DNA from: Sphingobium sp.
Lineage (GTDB): Bacteria; Pseudomonadota; Alphaproteobacteria; Sphingomonadales; Sphingomonadaceae
Reading direction: 5' to 3'
Length of the DNA: 34,582 bases
Assembly: GCF_003248505.1 (NCBI RefSeq)
Contig: NZ_QFOA01000033.1
Location: 1 to 34,582, forward strand
In this document: positions 1-8,116 of the stretch, one piece after another
Position numbering within the stretch: the stretch's first letter is position 1
How the letters are laid out: the number at the start of each line of letters is the position of its first letter
The notes under the pieces: model-generated
Told to the model about the DNA's origin: nothing
The model's database searches: none
Seen by the model: only the letters and a program-made list of their open reading frames with translations
Position numbers and translations under genes: made by a program

Positions 1-1
1 G

Positions 2-313
2 GCCTATGTGACCCCGATCATGGCAGCGGCCCGGGCCATCGCGCCCAGCGTGCTCGGCACGCCCACGGACATTCGCTTCCCGCCGCTGTCCGTACAGGTC
101 AAGACCACCGCCTATCCTGTCGTCCTGCTGCCCGCGCCCGTCGACGTGGAAGGGCAGTGGAAGGAAGTCGCCAATGACGATCGCGGCATCAAATATCATT
201 ATTACGATGCGGACGGGGCGATCCGCGGCTATGTTTTCACGAAAGACTATTGCCAGGAACGCATGGATATGGACCGAGTCCTGAGCGAACAGATAACAGG
301 AGTAGTGGCGTGA
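2..313 (+). CDS. Rubredoxin-NAD(+) reductase-like flavoprotein, C-terminal end (5' truncated by window edge)
   Basis: Only the last 103 codons are present; the reading frame is open from base 2. The segment resembles the C-terminal part of FAD-dependent rubredoxin reductases (AlkT/RubB type): a helix with the MAAARAIA pattern after the FAD-binding half, a VKTTAYPVV strand and a small closing domain containing GQWKEV and a Y-D-A-D-G-A turn. Such proteins pass electrons from NAD(P)H to rubredoxin for alkane hydroxylases or similar oxygenases. The stop overlaps the GTG start of the next SDR gene, so the two are probably cotranscribed. No rubredoxin gene is visible in the window. The N-terminal dinucleotide-binding motifs lie outside it, so a ferredoxin reductase relative remains possible. 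Confidence 0.7.
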   Translation, partial: AYVTPIMAAARAIAPSVLGTPTDIRFPPLSVQVKTTAYPVVLLPAPVDVEGQWKEVANDDRGIKYHYYDADGAIRGYVFTKDYCQERMDMDRVLSEQITGVVA

Positions 314-1122
314 CGGGATTGGTAAAGAACAAGGTCGCAATCGTCACGGGCGGCGCCAAGGGGCTGGGCTACGGCATTTCCCGCTGCCTGGCGGAGGCGG
401 GCGCAAATCTGCTCATCACGGGCCGGGATGGCGCGGCCGCCGAAAAGGTGGCGGCGGAAATCACCCAGAGCTTTGGCGTGCGTGCCGTCGGCATGTCCGC
501 CGACATGGGCGTGAAGGCCGAAGTGGAAGCGATGATCGAACGGGCCGTCAGCGAATTTGGCGGGCTGGACATATTGGTCAATAACGCGTCGCAGCTTTCG
601 CCCAATGTGTTGCTGGAGCAGAAGACGGATGAGATGCTTCAGCGCACGCTGGAGATCGGAACCTGGGGAAGCTGGTGGGCGATGCGCGCTGCGTTTCCGC
701 ATATGAAGGCGCGAGGCGGCGGCTCTATCGTTAATTTCTATTCGATCGACGCCCAGACCGGCGCTTGGCTTCATGCCGATTATAATATGAACAAGGGTGC
801 GATCCTGGGGCTTACCCGGACCGCAGCGGTCGAATGGGGCCGCTTCAATATCCGCACCAACGCCATCGCACCGACCGGCATGGGGCAGGTATTTGCGGAA
901 CTCGCGGAAACTGTCCCCGGCTTCCTGGAAATGGCGACCGCCAGCAATCCTCTTAAACGCGCTGGCGACCCGGAAAAGGACATCGGCCCTGTCGTCCTCT
1001 TCCTAGCCTCGGAGATGTCACGCTTCGTCAATGGAGAACTGATCAACGTGGACGGCGGTCAACATCTGCCGGGTTATGTGAGCGTGCCGCACAATCTGGC
1101 GGAAATGGAAGCCCAGACATGA
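310..1122 (+). CDS. Short-chain dehydrogenase/reductase (SDR), 270 aa
   Basis: This is a classical SDR of normal length (270 aa). The cofactor loop TGGAKGLG lies at residues 13-20, NNAS follows strand 4, and the catalytic set is S145, Y158 and K162 in S-x12-Y-N-M-N-K. The C-terminal NVDGG motif is typical of the family. It should oxidise or reduce an alcohol/carbonyl with NAD(P). I chose the GTG start at 310 because AGGAG at 298-302 sits 7 nt upstream and because a longer version would overlap the reductase by about 60 bases and carry an N-terminus unlike SDRs. The start overlaps the upstream stop (GTGA) and the stop overlaps the next start (ATGA), so translation is probably coupled. The substrate is not predictable. 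Confidence 0.9.
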   Translation: MTGLVKNKVAIVTGGAKGLGYGISRCLAEAGANLLITGRDGAAAEKVAAEITQSFGVRAVGMSADMGVKAEVEAMIERAVSEFGGLDILVNNASQLSPNVLLEQKTDEMLQRTLEIGTWGSWWAMRAAFPHMKARGGGSIVNFYSIDAQTGAWLHADYNMNKGAILGLTRTAAVEWGRFNIRTNAIAPTGMGQVFAELAETVPGFLEMATASNPLKRAGDPEKDIGPVVLFLASEMSRFVNGELINVDGGQHLPGYVSVPHNLAEMEAQT

Positions 1123-1739
1123 AGCTGATGCCGCACGCCGACTGGAGCGAAATCGCCGCCACCGATCAGTCGGGTAGCGTCCAGAAGATCATGGACGGCA
1201 CATTGCGCGCGATCAGTTCCATCGGCGCGCGCCGTCTGTCGATGAGCGACATCAGTGAGAGCAGCGGCGTTTCGCGCGGCACGCTCTATCGTTACTTTGC
1301 CTGCAAGGAAGAGGTGCTCGCAGCATTCAGCGAATATGTATGCAGCAGTTTCGAGAAGGGCGTGGTAGAATCAGGCCAGGGCGTCGAGGACCCGATCGAG
1401 CGCTTCCGCGCAGTCATGCGCTTCTACAGCCGCTTCACGATCGAGCGCTCGCCAGACGGCATTTTCGAGGTCGAACCGGCCTTCCATCTCCAATTTCTGC
1501 GTAGCCATTTCGGGCGGCACAAAGCCGCAGTGCAACGCGCGCTCGACCCTGCATTCGATCATTTCGACAAGCTCATCGGCCGTCGAATCGACCGCGATGC
1601 ATTTTGCGATACGATCGTTCGCCTGCAACTGAGCACACTTATTATTCCCGCCACTGCGGAGTGGCTGGCAATCTGGAACAGCGCGCCAGACCGTTTGTGC
1701 GACTGGGCTTTGCAGATCGCTGGACACCATGTCGATTAA
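1119..1739 (+). CDS. TetR/AcrR family transcriptional regulator, 206 aa
   Basis: A helix-turn-helix DNA-binding domain occupies about residues 20-70. Its recognition part contains MSDISESSGVSRGTLYRYF, the usual TetR signature with T-L-Y-R-Y-F before a K-E-E turn. The rest is an all-helical ligand domain with no assignable ligand. The gene overlaps the preceding SDR by four bases (ATGA) and lies 15 bp before the monooxygenase gene, so it is embedded in the catabolic operon instead of being divergent from it. An internally encoded regulator of this kind commonly controls its own operon, which is inference here. The N-terminus before the HTH (about 20 residues) is a little longer than in many TetR proteins. 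Confidence 0.88.
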   Translation: MKLMPHADWSEIAATDQSGSVQKIMDGTLRAISSIGARRLSMSDISESSGVSRGTLYRYFACKEEVLAAFSEYVCSSFEKGVVESGQGVEDPIERFRAVMRFYSRFTIERSPDGIFEVEPAFHLQFLRSHFGRHKAAVQRALDPAFDHFDKLIGRRIDRDAFCDTIVRLQLSTLIIPATAEWLAIWNSAPDRLCDWALQIAGHHVD

Positions 1740-1754
1740 GGAAAGGATGAACTG

Positions 1755-2981
1755 ATGGCTACTGCTCCCAAAATGGACAATGAGATCCAGCGCGGCTTCG
1801 CTGAAAAGGCCATCGCTGACGCGATGGTCGAAAAAGCACGCAGCTTCCGCGGCTTCCTCCAAAGCCAGGCGCCCGAAGGCGAAAAGCAACGCTGCCCTAC
1901 AGCTGCGGTCGACAAGATGTTGAAGGACGAAGGGTTCCTTCGCATGCTTCTACCGCAAAGACTGGGCGGCATGGGGCTTTCCCCTACGGATTTCTGCCGG
2001 GTGCAAATGGAAATCGCCAAGGGCGATCCGGCGATCAGCTGGGTGATCCAGATCATTAACGGCACGAGCTGGATCACGAGCCTCGCGCCCGATGGCGTGC
2101 AGGATGCGGTTTTCGGTGACGGTCCGCAGCCGGTCTGCGGCGCTTACAACCCCCCCGGCAAGGCTCGCAAAGTCGATGGCGGCTGGATCATCAACGGCAG
2201 CTGGCCTTATATGTCGGGATCGCGGCAGTCGAACTGGGCGCAGCAGGGCGTCGTCCTGGAAGGCTATGACGGCCCCGTCGTTCCCGGCATCAGCATGTGC
2301 TACCTGCCGATGGACAGCATGACCATTCAGGACACCTGGTTCGTTTCCGGGATGCAGGGCACCGGTTCGGACACAGCGATTGCCAAGGATGTCTTCATTC
2401 CTGAAGCCCAGATGGTGCTGATGGATGAACGCGCCGGGCAGATTGACCGCACGAAGCGCCATTTCGGCGCTCCTTCCGATCTCCTGCCCGCCGTACCGGT
2501 CGTCCGTACTACGGGCATCGCTCAATTGATCGGCGCGGTCGAAGCCATGCTGGAAATCGTCACCGCCGAGGCCCCCAAAAAGCCGGTGCTGACGACGATC
2601 ATCGGGCCGCGTACCAAGTCGGGCGCCTATATGCGCGATCTGGGCGAAGCCGCAGCGATGATCGACACCGCAAAGCTGATCCTGTTCGATCTGACTGCCA
2701 AGCTGGATCGCGTCGGCCTGGGCGAAGAGTTCACCCTGGCGGAAAAGGCGAAGCAGCGCGCAGGCGGTGCGCAGATGATCGAACTGGTTCACGGCGCCAG
2801 TGAATCGCTGATGTTCCAGGCAGGGTCTTCGAGCTTCGCGCTGGACAAGCCGATCAACCGCTACTGGCGCGATATTTCCATGGCGCTGCGCCACATCCAG
2901 AATATCCCGACCATCGGTTATGAAATCTATGGCCGCAATCTGACGGAAGCCGATCCCATCTCGCCCCCGGGCGCATATTGA
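1755..2981 (+). CDS. Acyl-CoA dehydrogenase-fold flavin-dependent monooxygenase (group D, HsaA/HpaH-like), 408 aa
   Basis: The 408-residue protein has the acyl-CoA dehydrogenase fold, but its motifs point to the two-component flavin hydroxylases. A WIINGSW..MSGS stretch at about residues 144-156 and DTWFVSGMQGTGS at 193-205 correspond to the flavin-binding strands of HsaA, DszC and p-hydroxyphenylacetate hydroxylase C2. The usual ACAD C-terminal catalytic glutamate region is absent. Enzymes of this group use reduced flavin delivered by a separate flavin reductase, which I do not see in the window. The likely role is hydroxylation of an aromatic or cyclic substrate. A GGAAAGGATG-type Shine-Dalgarno lies just before the start. 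A true dehydrogenase of unusual type cannot be excluded. Confidence 0.75.
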   Translation: MATAPKMDNEIQRGFAEKAIADAMVEKARSFRGFLQSQAPEGEKQRCPTAAVDKMLKDEGFLRMLLPQRLGGMGLSPTDFCRVQMEIAKGDPAISWVIQIINGTSWITSLAPDGVQDAVFGDGPQPVCGAYNPPGKARKVDGGWIINGSWPYMSGSRQSNWAQQGVVLEGYDGPVVPGISMCYLPMDSMTIQDTWFVSGMQGTGSDTAIAKDVFIPEAQMVLMDERAGQIDRTKRHFGAPSDLLPAVPVVRTTGIAQLIGAVEAMLEIVTAEAPKKPVLTTIIGPRTKSGAYMRDLGEAAAMIDTAKLILFDLTAKLDRVGLGEEFTLAEKAKQRAGGAQMIELVHGASESLMFQAGSSSFALDKPINRYWRDISMALRHIQNIPTIGYEIYGRNLTEADPISPPGAY

Positions 2982-3003
2982 GATCGACACGCCATAATTG
3001 AAG

Positions 3004-3035
3004 CAGGGCTGCCCGTTGAAAAGCGAGCGGCCCTG
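3004..3035 (+). terminator. Hairpin after the monooxygenase gene
   Basis: CAGGGC at 3004-3009 pairs with GCCCTG at 3030-3035, and the stem continues imperfectly inward to a TTGAAAAG loop; a short TTT follows. It lies 22 bp past the stop at 2981 and before the MDR gene at 3081. The U-tract is weak, so it may only attenuate read-through into the downstream genes. Confidence 0.45.
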
Positions 3036-3080
3036 TTTGCATCTGCGGCTTGACCGCATCTATCTTTCAAGAGGTATGAT

Positions 3081-4001
3081 ATGCGCGCTGCGCTGATCGA
3101 CACGAATGGCAGCTTCGTTCTTACAGAGCATGCTGAACCCGCCGCACAGCCCGGCCATCAGGTGATAGAGGTCTCGTCGGCCGGCATCGGCCCCACCGAT
3201 CTTATGAGGGCAAAGGGATTTTTTGGCCCCATCGGCGCTGCCTATGTGCCAGGCAGCGAGGGCGTCGGTCGGCTCGATAATGGCCAGCGTATTTATTTCG
3301 GCCACAGCAAAGCACCTTTCGGTGCCATCGCCGAGCGGACGTTGGTTCAGGATGAGGAAATCTGGCCGGTTCCCGACGATTTATCCGACGATCAGTTGAT
3401 CGCCCTTGCCATTTCAGGGACCGGTGCCCTGATTCCGCTGGAAGAAGCAAAAATCGCTCAGGGCGAGTCCGTCCTCATCCTCGGCGCAACCGGTCCGGTC
3501 GGGCAAATCGGCGCGCAAATCGCCCGTCTGCTGGGCGCGGGCCGGGTTGTCGCGGCCGCGCGCAACCGGGATCGGCTGGAGGCAATGCAGGCCGCCGGTC
3601 ACGCCGATGCCATCGCCATATTAGGCGAAGGCGATGACGACGCGGCGTTGAAGGCGGTTTCGGATGGCGGCTTCGATGTCGTGCTGGACATCATCTACGG
3701 CCCGCCTGCCGAGGCCGCGATGCGCGCGACCCGCCCCGGCGCCCGAATGATGAGCATCGGTGTCCAGGCCGGGCCCACGGTCGCGCTGACACTGCGCGAT
3801 CTCGTTTTCCGGAGCCATGTCGGCGTCGGCACCGGCCAGCGGCCCGCCGGCGAGCGCCGCGCCGCCTATGGCCGGCTGATCGACATGGCCCTGACGCAGG
3901 GTCTGACCGTCGATACCCGCCGCCATGACTTTGCCGATGCAGAGCAGGCATGGGCAGCGCAGGCAGGCAGCCCCTATGGCAAGATCGTCATAAGCCGCTG
4001 A
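3081..4001 (+). CDS. Zinc-independent medium-chain dehydrogenase/quinone oxidoreductase-like protein, 306 aa
   Basis: This is an MDR-superfamily protein of 306 aa, at the short end for the family. An N-terminal GroES-like domain (about residues 1-115) contains SSAGIGPTD and PGSEGVG, and the Rossmann domain has GATGPVGQIG at 135-144. The cysteines that bind catalytic zinc in alcohol dehydrogenases are missing, so it belongs with the quinone oxidoreductase/enoyl reductase branch that uses NADPH. AGAGGT lies 7 nt upstream of the ATG. It is followed after only 4 bp by the hexapeptide protein gene, so the two are likely cotranslated. Candidate reactions are reduction of an enone or quinone formed by the neighbouring oxygenases; the substrate is unknown. 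Confidence 0.85.
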   Translation: MRAALIDTNGSFVLTEHAEPAAQPGHQVIEVSSAGIGPTDLMRAKGFFGPIGAAYVPGSEGVGRLDNGQRIYFGHSKAPFGAIAERTLVQDEEIWPVPDDLSDDQLIALAISGTGALIPLEEAKIAQGESVLILGATGPVGQIGAQIARLLGAGRVVAAARNRDRLEAMQAAGHADAIAILGEGDDDAALKAVSDGGFDVVLDIIYGPPAEAAMRATRPGARMMSIGVQAGPTVALTLRDLVFRSHVGVGTGQRPAGERRAAYGRLIDMALTQGLTVDTRRHDFADAEQAWAAQAGSPYGKIVISR

Positions 4002-4005
4002 CCAC

Positions 4006-4587
4006 ATGGGTGCGGCCGCCTATATCGACCCGACGGTGCGCATGTTCGGCGACGTCCGGCTGGGCGACGATTGCAGCCTTTGGCCCTACGCCGTCATACG
4101 CTGCGAACGGGCCTATGTGTCGGTCGGGCGGTGCGCCAGCGTTCAGGATCACGCGATGGTCCATATCGGGTGGGATAACCCGACGGTTATCGGCGATTAC
4201 TGCACCGTCGGTCACCGCGCCGTCGTTCATGGCTGCACGATAGAGCCCGCCTGCCTGATCGGCGTGGGAGCGACCATCATGGAACGCTGCGTTATCGGGC
4301 GGGGTTCGATCGTCGCCGGGCACAGTTTCCTGCCGCCGGGCACCATGATTCCGCCCCACTCGCTGGTCATGGGAACGCCGGGTAGGGTGGTCCGCCGGAT
4401 AGACAAGCTGCGATCGAATGTCGTCGACGCCCTTCTGTATCGCGACAATGGACTTGCCTATGCCGCGGGCGCCCATCGCGCATGGGAACAGTCAGACATG
4501 GCAAAGCTGGATGCCGAAGCCGATACTATCCTTGCACGTGAGGCGACAGGCTGGAATAGCAATGGGATAGCCGATCCGACCAAATGA
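4006..4587 (+). CDS. Gamma-carbonic anhydrase/PaaY-type left-handed beta-helix protein, 193 aa
   Basis: Hexapeptide repeats of the [LIV]-G-x4 type run through about residues 8-125, giving a left-handed beta-helix trimer. The metal-ligand pattern of gamma-class carbonic anhydrases is preserved: H53 (AMVHIG), H70 (VGH) and H75 (VVHGC). Relatives include CaiE, YrdA and PaaY; PaaY is a thioesterase-like helper in phenylacetate catabolism that rescues CoA. Its place in a catabolic operon fits a PaaY-like job, but a carbonic anhydrase role is equally compatible. No strong Shine-Dalgarno precedes the ATG, consistent with coupling to the MDR gene ending 4 bp upstream. The C-terminal 60 residues are helical and not diagnostic. 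Confidence 0.82.
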   Translation: MGAAAYIDPTVRMFGDVRLGDDCSLWPYAVIRCERAYVSVGRCASVQDHAMVHIGWDNPTVIGDYCTVGHRAVVHGCTIEPACLIGVGATIMERCVIGRGSIVAGHSFLPPGTMIPPHSLVMGTPGRVVRRIDKLRSNVVDALLYRDNGLAYAAGAHRAWEQSDMAKLDAEADTILAREATGWNSNGIADPTK

Positions 4588-4594
4588 TGAGTGC

Positions 4595-5197
4595 ATGATG
4601 ACCGACACCGCTGCCCTTACCCAAGACATGATGCTCGATCTGCTGTTTCGCGGGGCCAGAACGCACAATGCATGGACCGATCGACCCGTAACGGACGAGA
4701 CGATACGGGCGATCTACGATCTGGCGAAATGGGGACCGACCACTGCGAACAGCAATCCGGGGCGCTTCCTGTTCATCCGTTCCGCCGCAGCCAAGGCCCG
4801 GCTGAAACCTCATCTGAGCGCAGGCAATGTGGAAAAGGCGATGCAAGCGCCCTGTACGGTGGTCATCGCTGGCGATACGCGCTTCTACGAGTTTTACGAC
4901 AAGCTGTTTCCGTCCCGCGACATGCGCGCCACATTCGAGGGCAACGACGCTCTGATCGCGGATGCCATGGAGCGATCCTCGACCCTGCAGGGAGCCTATT
5001 TCATGATGGCGGCCCGCGCACTGGGGCTCGATTGCGGTCCGATGTCCGGTTTCGACAAGACGGGCACCGATGCCGAATTCTTCCCCGACGGTCGGTGGAA
5101 GAGCAATTTTCTGTGCAATATCGGCTATGGCGATCCCGCCGGTCTTTATCCGCGCAATCCCCGCCTGGATTTCGAAGATGCCTGTCTGGATCTTTGA
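4595..5197 (+). CDS. RutE-like nitroreductase-family protein (malonic semialdehyde reductase type), 200 aa
   Basis: This is an FMN-dependent nitroreductase-fold protein of 200 aa. The N-terminal ARTHNAW motif and KWGPTTANSNPGRFLF (about residues 49-64) are hallmarks of the RutE/HadB-HadB subgroup, as is the GLDCGPMSGFD segment. RutE in Escherichia coli reduces malonic semialdehyde to 3-hydroxypropionate in uracil degradation. No other rut genes are nearby, so here the protein probably reduces another small semialdehyde or enal arising in the cluster; that is inference. It starts 7 bp after the preceding stop, with two tandem ATG codons (4595 and 4598) and only a weak Shine-Dalgarno. The gene ends at a strong hairpin. 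Confidence 0.85.
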   Translation: MMTDTAALTQDMMLDLLFRGARTHNAWTDRPVTDETIRAIYDLAKWGPTTANSNPGRFLFIRSAAAKARLKPHLSAGNVEKAMQAPCTVVIAGDTRFYEFYDKLFPSRDMRATFEGNDALIADAMERSSTLQGAYFMMAARALGLDCGPMSGFDKTGTDAEFFPDGRWKSNFLCNIGYGDPAGLYPRNPRLDFEDACLDL

Positions 5198-5205
5198 TCC
5201 GCTGG

Positions 5206-5235
5206 CCTGGGCGTGCGCGAATTGGCACGCCCAGG
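5206..5235. terminator. Bidirectional terminator hairpin between convergent operons
   Basis: CCTGGGCGTGC at 5206-5216 is followed by an 8-nt loop and its exact complement GCACGCCCAGG at 5225-5235. This perfect 11-bp GC-rich stem sits between the stops of the plus-strand nitroreductase (5197) and the minus-strand VOC gene (5243). There is no clear U-tract on either strand, but position and symmetry suit a shared terminator. Confidence 0.75.
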
Positions 5236-5242
5236 TGCAGGA

Positions 5243-5623
5243 TCATTCCGGCGCGTAGCAATAGGCGCAGAATTTATTGCCGACGCTGTCCCGCACATAG
5301 GCGCCATAAGCGTTAGGAGCGAATGCCCGCAGGCCCGGTGGGCCATCGCATGTGCCGCCATTGCCCAGAGCGGCGGCATGAAACGCATCGACCGCCGCGC
5401 GCGACGGGGCGACCAGCCCGATGGTGCCGCCATTGGCATGGGTCGCTTCCCCACCATTGGCAGGCTTCGTCACCATGATTGCCGGTCGATCCACACCCCA
5501 GACCGACATGGTTTCCGCGTCGAAAAGCCGCTTCAGCCCCAAAGGCGCCAGAACGGCGTCATAAAAGCCACGCGATTGCTCGACGTCGTTAGTACCCACC
5601 GAAACATGTGTAAAAACGCTCAT
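5243..5623 (-). CDS. VOC (vicinal oxygen chelate) family protein, 126 aa
   Basis: This is a single-domain VOC protein with two beta-alpha-beta-beta-beta modules. It opens with FTHVSVGTNDVEQSRGFYDAVL, the usual glyoxalase/bleomycin-resistance start whose H6 can be a metal ligand, and ends with a Y-V-R-D-S-V-G-N-K-F strand. Members include glyoxalases, extradiol dioxygenases and epimerases; at 126 aa this one is too short for a ring-cleaving dioxygenase. AAGGAGA lies just upstream of the ATG. It is the last gene of the minus-strand run, 15 bp after the P450 stop. Its reaction cannot be predicted from the sequence. Confidence 0.85.
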   Translation of the reverse strand: MSVFTHVSVGTNDVEQSRGFYDAVLAPLGLKRLFDAETMSVWGVDRPAIMVTKPANGGEATHANGGTIGLVAPSRAAVDAFHAAALGNGGTCDGPPGLRAFAPNAYGAYVRDSVGNKFCAYCYAPE

Positions 5624-5638
5624 TTTCTCTCCTTCGCT

Positions 5639-6859
5639 TCAAGCGGCTGTCCAGACCAACGGTAATGCCACAGGCTGGATCATTCCCAAATGGCATTCGA
5701 CCTGATGACCGGGCGCGATGCGAAATTCAGGAATCCGCGCCAGAAACTCTTCCATCGCGATCCTGAGTTCACGCCGCGCGAGATGCATGCCGACGCAGGT
5801 ATGAATGCCGAAGCCAAAGCCGACATGGCGCGGGCGGCGGTCAAGCCGAACCTCGGTCGGCGCGTCGAATTCCGCAGGATCGCGGCCGGCCAGCGTGGTC
5901 GACATGGCCACCCTGTCGCCCGGCATGAAGCGTATGCCCGCCAATTCCGTTTCCTTCTTGCACGTGCGGAAGGTCGTCACTGCGCCATAAGCGCGCATCA
6001 GTTCGTCTATGGCATGGGGGATTTGCGACGGATTTGCCCGCAGGAAAGCCTGATCCTCCTTATCGCTACCCAGATGCCGGAACTGAAGGCCCATGTTGGT
6101 GGACACCGTGTCCAATCCACCGACGAACAGGTTGAAAACGAAACCCAGCAATTCGTCGTCCGTCAGCGCACGACCGTCGATCTTCCCCTGGACGCCGAAG
6201 GTGATGAGGTCGTTGCGGGGATTGGATCGCCTGTCTTCGATCTCGTCCCCCAGATAAGCGAGCACATTGCGGGTGGCTTCCGCAATCTTGGAGAGGTCGT
6301 GATTATGAAGAAGGTTCATCTCCCAATCCATGAATTCGGCGACGCGGTCCAGCGGGAGCCCCATCAGTTCCATGAACACCTTGATGGGAAATTCGAACGC
6401 GAACTCGCTCATGAATTCGCATTCGCCGCGCGCAGCGAATGCATCGACATATTCGACGGCATATTGCCGAATCTTATCCTCCAGCGCCGCCATGGCCTTG
6501 GGCGTGAAGGCGGGGTTGACCATCTGCCGAAATGGCCCATGGGCCGGGGGATCGAGTTCCGCTGGCGAATTGATCCAGTTGCCCCCGACCAGCTTGGAAA
6601 ATGGCGAAAAATCCGTCGAGGAAAAATGGTCCGTGTCGAGGTAGATTTCGCGAAGATGCGCCATGCGCCGGGGTACCCAGGCTGGGGTTCCACCCGGATA
6701 GGCATGCGTGGCATAGATGATGTCCGGGCCTTCATGCACCTTCATCGTCATGTCGTCGAACGGATCCCTGGTCGTCGTCGTACCGAAGATGAAGGGAAAG
6801 TCCGTCCTGACCAGTTCGGACGGCACATGAGCCGGAATCGGCTGCTCGGGAAACATCAT
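5639..6859 (-). CDS. Cytochrome P450, 406 aa
   Basis: This is a soluble bacterial class I P450 of normal length. The heme signature FGFGIHTCVG gives the axial cysteine C355, the ExxR motif is E286-L-M-R289, and the I-helix oxygen-activation motif is GGLDTVS at 247-253. The open frame extends upstream to 7120, but those 87 codons lie antisense to the acyl-CoA dehydrogenase gene and do not look like a P450, so I start at the first of two tandem ATGs (6859), behind an AGGAGAG. The gene lies between the ACAD and VOC genes. No ferredoxin is visible; the reductase at the window's left edge is a possible but unproven electron source. The substrate is unknown, probably hydrophobic. Confidence 0.92.
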   Translation of the reverse strand: MMFPEQPIPAHVPSELVRTDFPFIFGTTTTRDPFDDMTMKVHEGPDIIYATHAYPGGTPAWVPRRMAHLREIYLDTDHFSSTDFSPFSKLVGGNWINSPAELDPPAHGPFRQMVNPAFTPKAMAALEDKIRQYAVEYVDAFAARGECEFMSEFAFEFPIKVFMELMGLPLDRVAEFMDWEMNLLHNHDLSKIAEATRNVLAYLGDEIEDRRSNPRNDLITFGVQGKIDGRALTDDELLGFVFNLFVGGLDTVSTNMGLQFRHLGSDKEDQAFLRANPSQIPHAIDELMRAYGAVTTFRTCKKETELAGIRFMPGDRVAMSTTLAGRDPAEFDAPTEVRLDRRPRHVGFGFGIHTCVGMHLARRELRIAMEEFLARIPEFRIAPGHQVECHLGMIQPVALPLVWTAA

Positions 6860-6950
6860 CGCTCTCACTCTCCTTGAACGTCCAGCTTTGCACCGTGATC
6901 GTTGGTCTTGGGCCACAATGTCACCCACCGGGCTCAAGCACACCTGTCTT

Positions 6951-8114
6951 TCAGAAGGATCGGGGCAGGCCCAGGCTTTCTGCAATGCCGTTGCGCACCA
7001 TCTCGTTTGTGATCGGTCCGATGCGCCACAGCCGACTGTCGCGCCAGTATCGCTGCATGTCGGTTTCCGCCGAATAGCCCATGCCGCCCAGAATCTGGAT
7101 GCCCATGTCCGCCGCCGCATTGGCGTTTTCCGACGCCATCAGCTTCAGCATATTGGCCTCCACCCCCACATTCTCACCCCGGCTTTGCTTGTCGGCGCAG
7201 AAATGCAGCATCAATTCCGTCGTCTTCTGCATGGTGGCTATATCGGCGACATAATGCTGCAAGCTCTGGAACCGGCCGATGATGCCGCCGAACGCCTTGC
7301 GCTGCTTCATATAGTCGAGCGCATCCTCCAGAACGCCGTCGATCACCCCCAGGCAGAAGGCGCCGACCATGATCCGCTCGTTATTGAGCGTGGGCAGAAG
7401 CATGTACCAGGCCTTGTGCGGTTCGCCCAGGACATGGTCGTCGGCGACGAAGGCATCTTCGAAATGGACAGAGCAGCTGCCCATCGACCGCATGCCCAGC
7501 TTGGCCAGCGGCGTGATCTTCACGCCTTGCGTCTTGGTCGGCACCCAAAAGAGGGTCAGACCCTGATGCTTCTTCTCAGCGTTCCTGTCGCTGCGCGCGA
7601 TCACGAGCAAATAATCCGCCACATGAGCGGACGAGGACCAGATTTTCTCCCCATTGATCTTCCAGCCGCCATCGACCCGCTCGGCGATGGTGCTCATCGC
7701 ACCCAACAGGTCGGTCCCACCCCCCGGCTCGGTAAAGGCTATGGCGGCCTTCAGCTGACCCGTGGCGATCAGGGGAAGATATTTCGCCTTCTGCTCGGCC
7801 GAACCGTAAAGTCCGATCGACTTGGAACCGGCGAAGCTGGTGATACCCCAGATCCATGCCAGCCCCCCCAAGGATCGAGCCAGTTCGCGCGCCAGCAGCA
7901 TCTGCATCACAACATCGCCGCCCTGCCCGCCATGCTCTTCAGCAATGCCGACGCCGTGAAAACCCGCTTCGGTGAATTTGTCCCACAGCGCAAAAGGATA
8001 CTGATGCTCGTCCTTTTCAAGCGCGCGCGCCCAATCCTTGGGCGCTTCATTATCAACCCAGCGCCGTACCATGTCGCGGAAGGAACGATATTCCTCGGGT
8101 AGTTCGAAATCCAT
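6951..8114 (-). CDS. Acyl-CoA dehydrogenase, 387 aa
   Basis: This is a full-length ACAD with N-terminal helical domain (from residue 1, MDFELPEEYR), the flavin/substrate strand AIAFTEPGGGTD at about 125-135 and the DGGWKINGEKIWSS segment at 148-162. The C-terminal position that holds the catalytic glutamate in medium-chain enzymes (I-Y-E-G-T) reads I-G-P-I-T. A glutamate is present instead at E246 in NNERIMVGA, the position of the isovaleryl-CoA dehydrogenase base, so the enzyme is probably active on branched or cyclic acyl-CoAs. The start at 8114 follows AAAGGA. It begins 2 bp after the GntR stop, so the two share a transcript. Confidence 0.92.
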   Translation of the reverse strand: MDFELPEEYRSFRDMVRRWVDNEAPKDWARALEKDEHQYPFALWDKFTEAGFHGVGIAEEHGGQGGDVVMQMLLARELARSLGGLAWIWGITSFAGSKSIGLYGSAEQKAKYLPLIATGQLKAAIAFTEPGGGTDLLGAMSTIAERVDGGWKINGEKIWSSSAHVADYLLVIARSDRNAEKKHQGLTLFWVPTKTQGVKITPLAKLGMRSMGSCSVHFEDAFVADDHVLGEPHKAWYMLLPTLNNERIMVGAFCLGVIDGVLEDALDYMKQRKAFGGIIGRFQSLQHYVADIATMQKTTELMLHFCADKQSRGENVGVEANMLKLMASENANAAADMGIQILGGMGYSAETDMQRYWRDSRLWRIGPITNEMVRNGIAESLGLPRSF

Positions 8115-8116
8115 TG

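Noticed and set aside
250..309. Longer SDR start at 250
   Set aside because: It would overlap the reductase gene by 64 bp and give an N-terminus unlike SDRs; GTG 310 has AGGAG at the right distance.
1950..3059. Long minus-strand frame (369 codons) opposite the monooxygenase gene
   Set aside because: It is an antisense shadow in high-GC DNA, rich in R, H and D, without any domain, opposite a well-supported gene.
3288..3312. Zinc-binding alcohol dehydrogenase assignment for the MDR protein
   Set aside because: The cysteine and histidine zinc ligands of that branch are absent, so the quinone-oxidoreductase-like branch was chosen.
6860..7120. Upstream extension of the P450 frame by 87 codons
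   Set aside because: It lies antisense to the acyl-CoA dehydrogenase gene, is arginine-rich and unlike a P450 N-terminus, and a good Shine-Dalgarno precedes the ATG pair at 6859.
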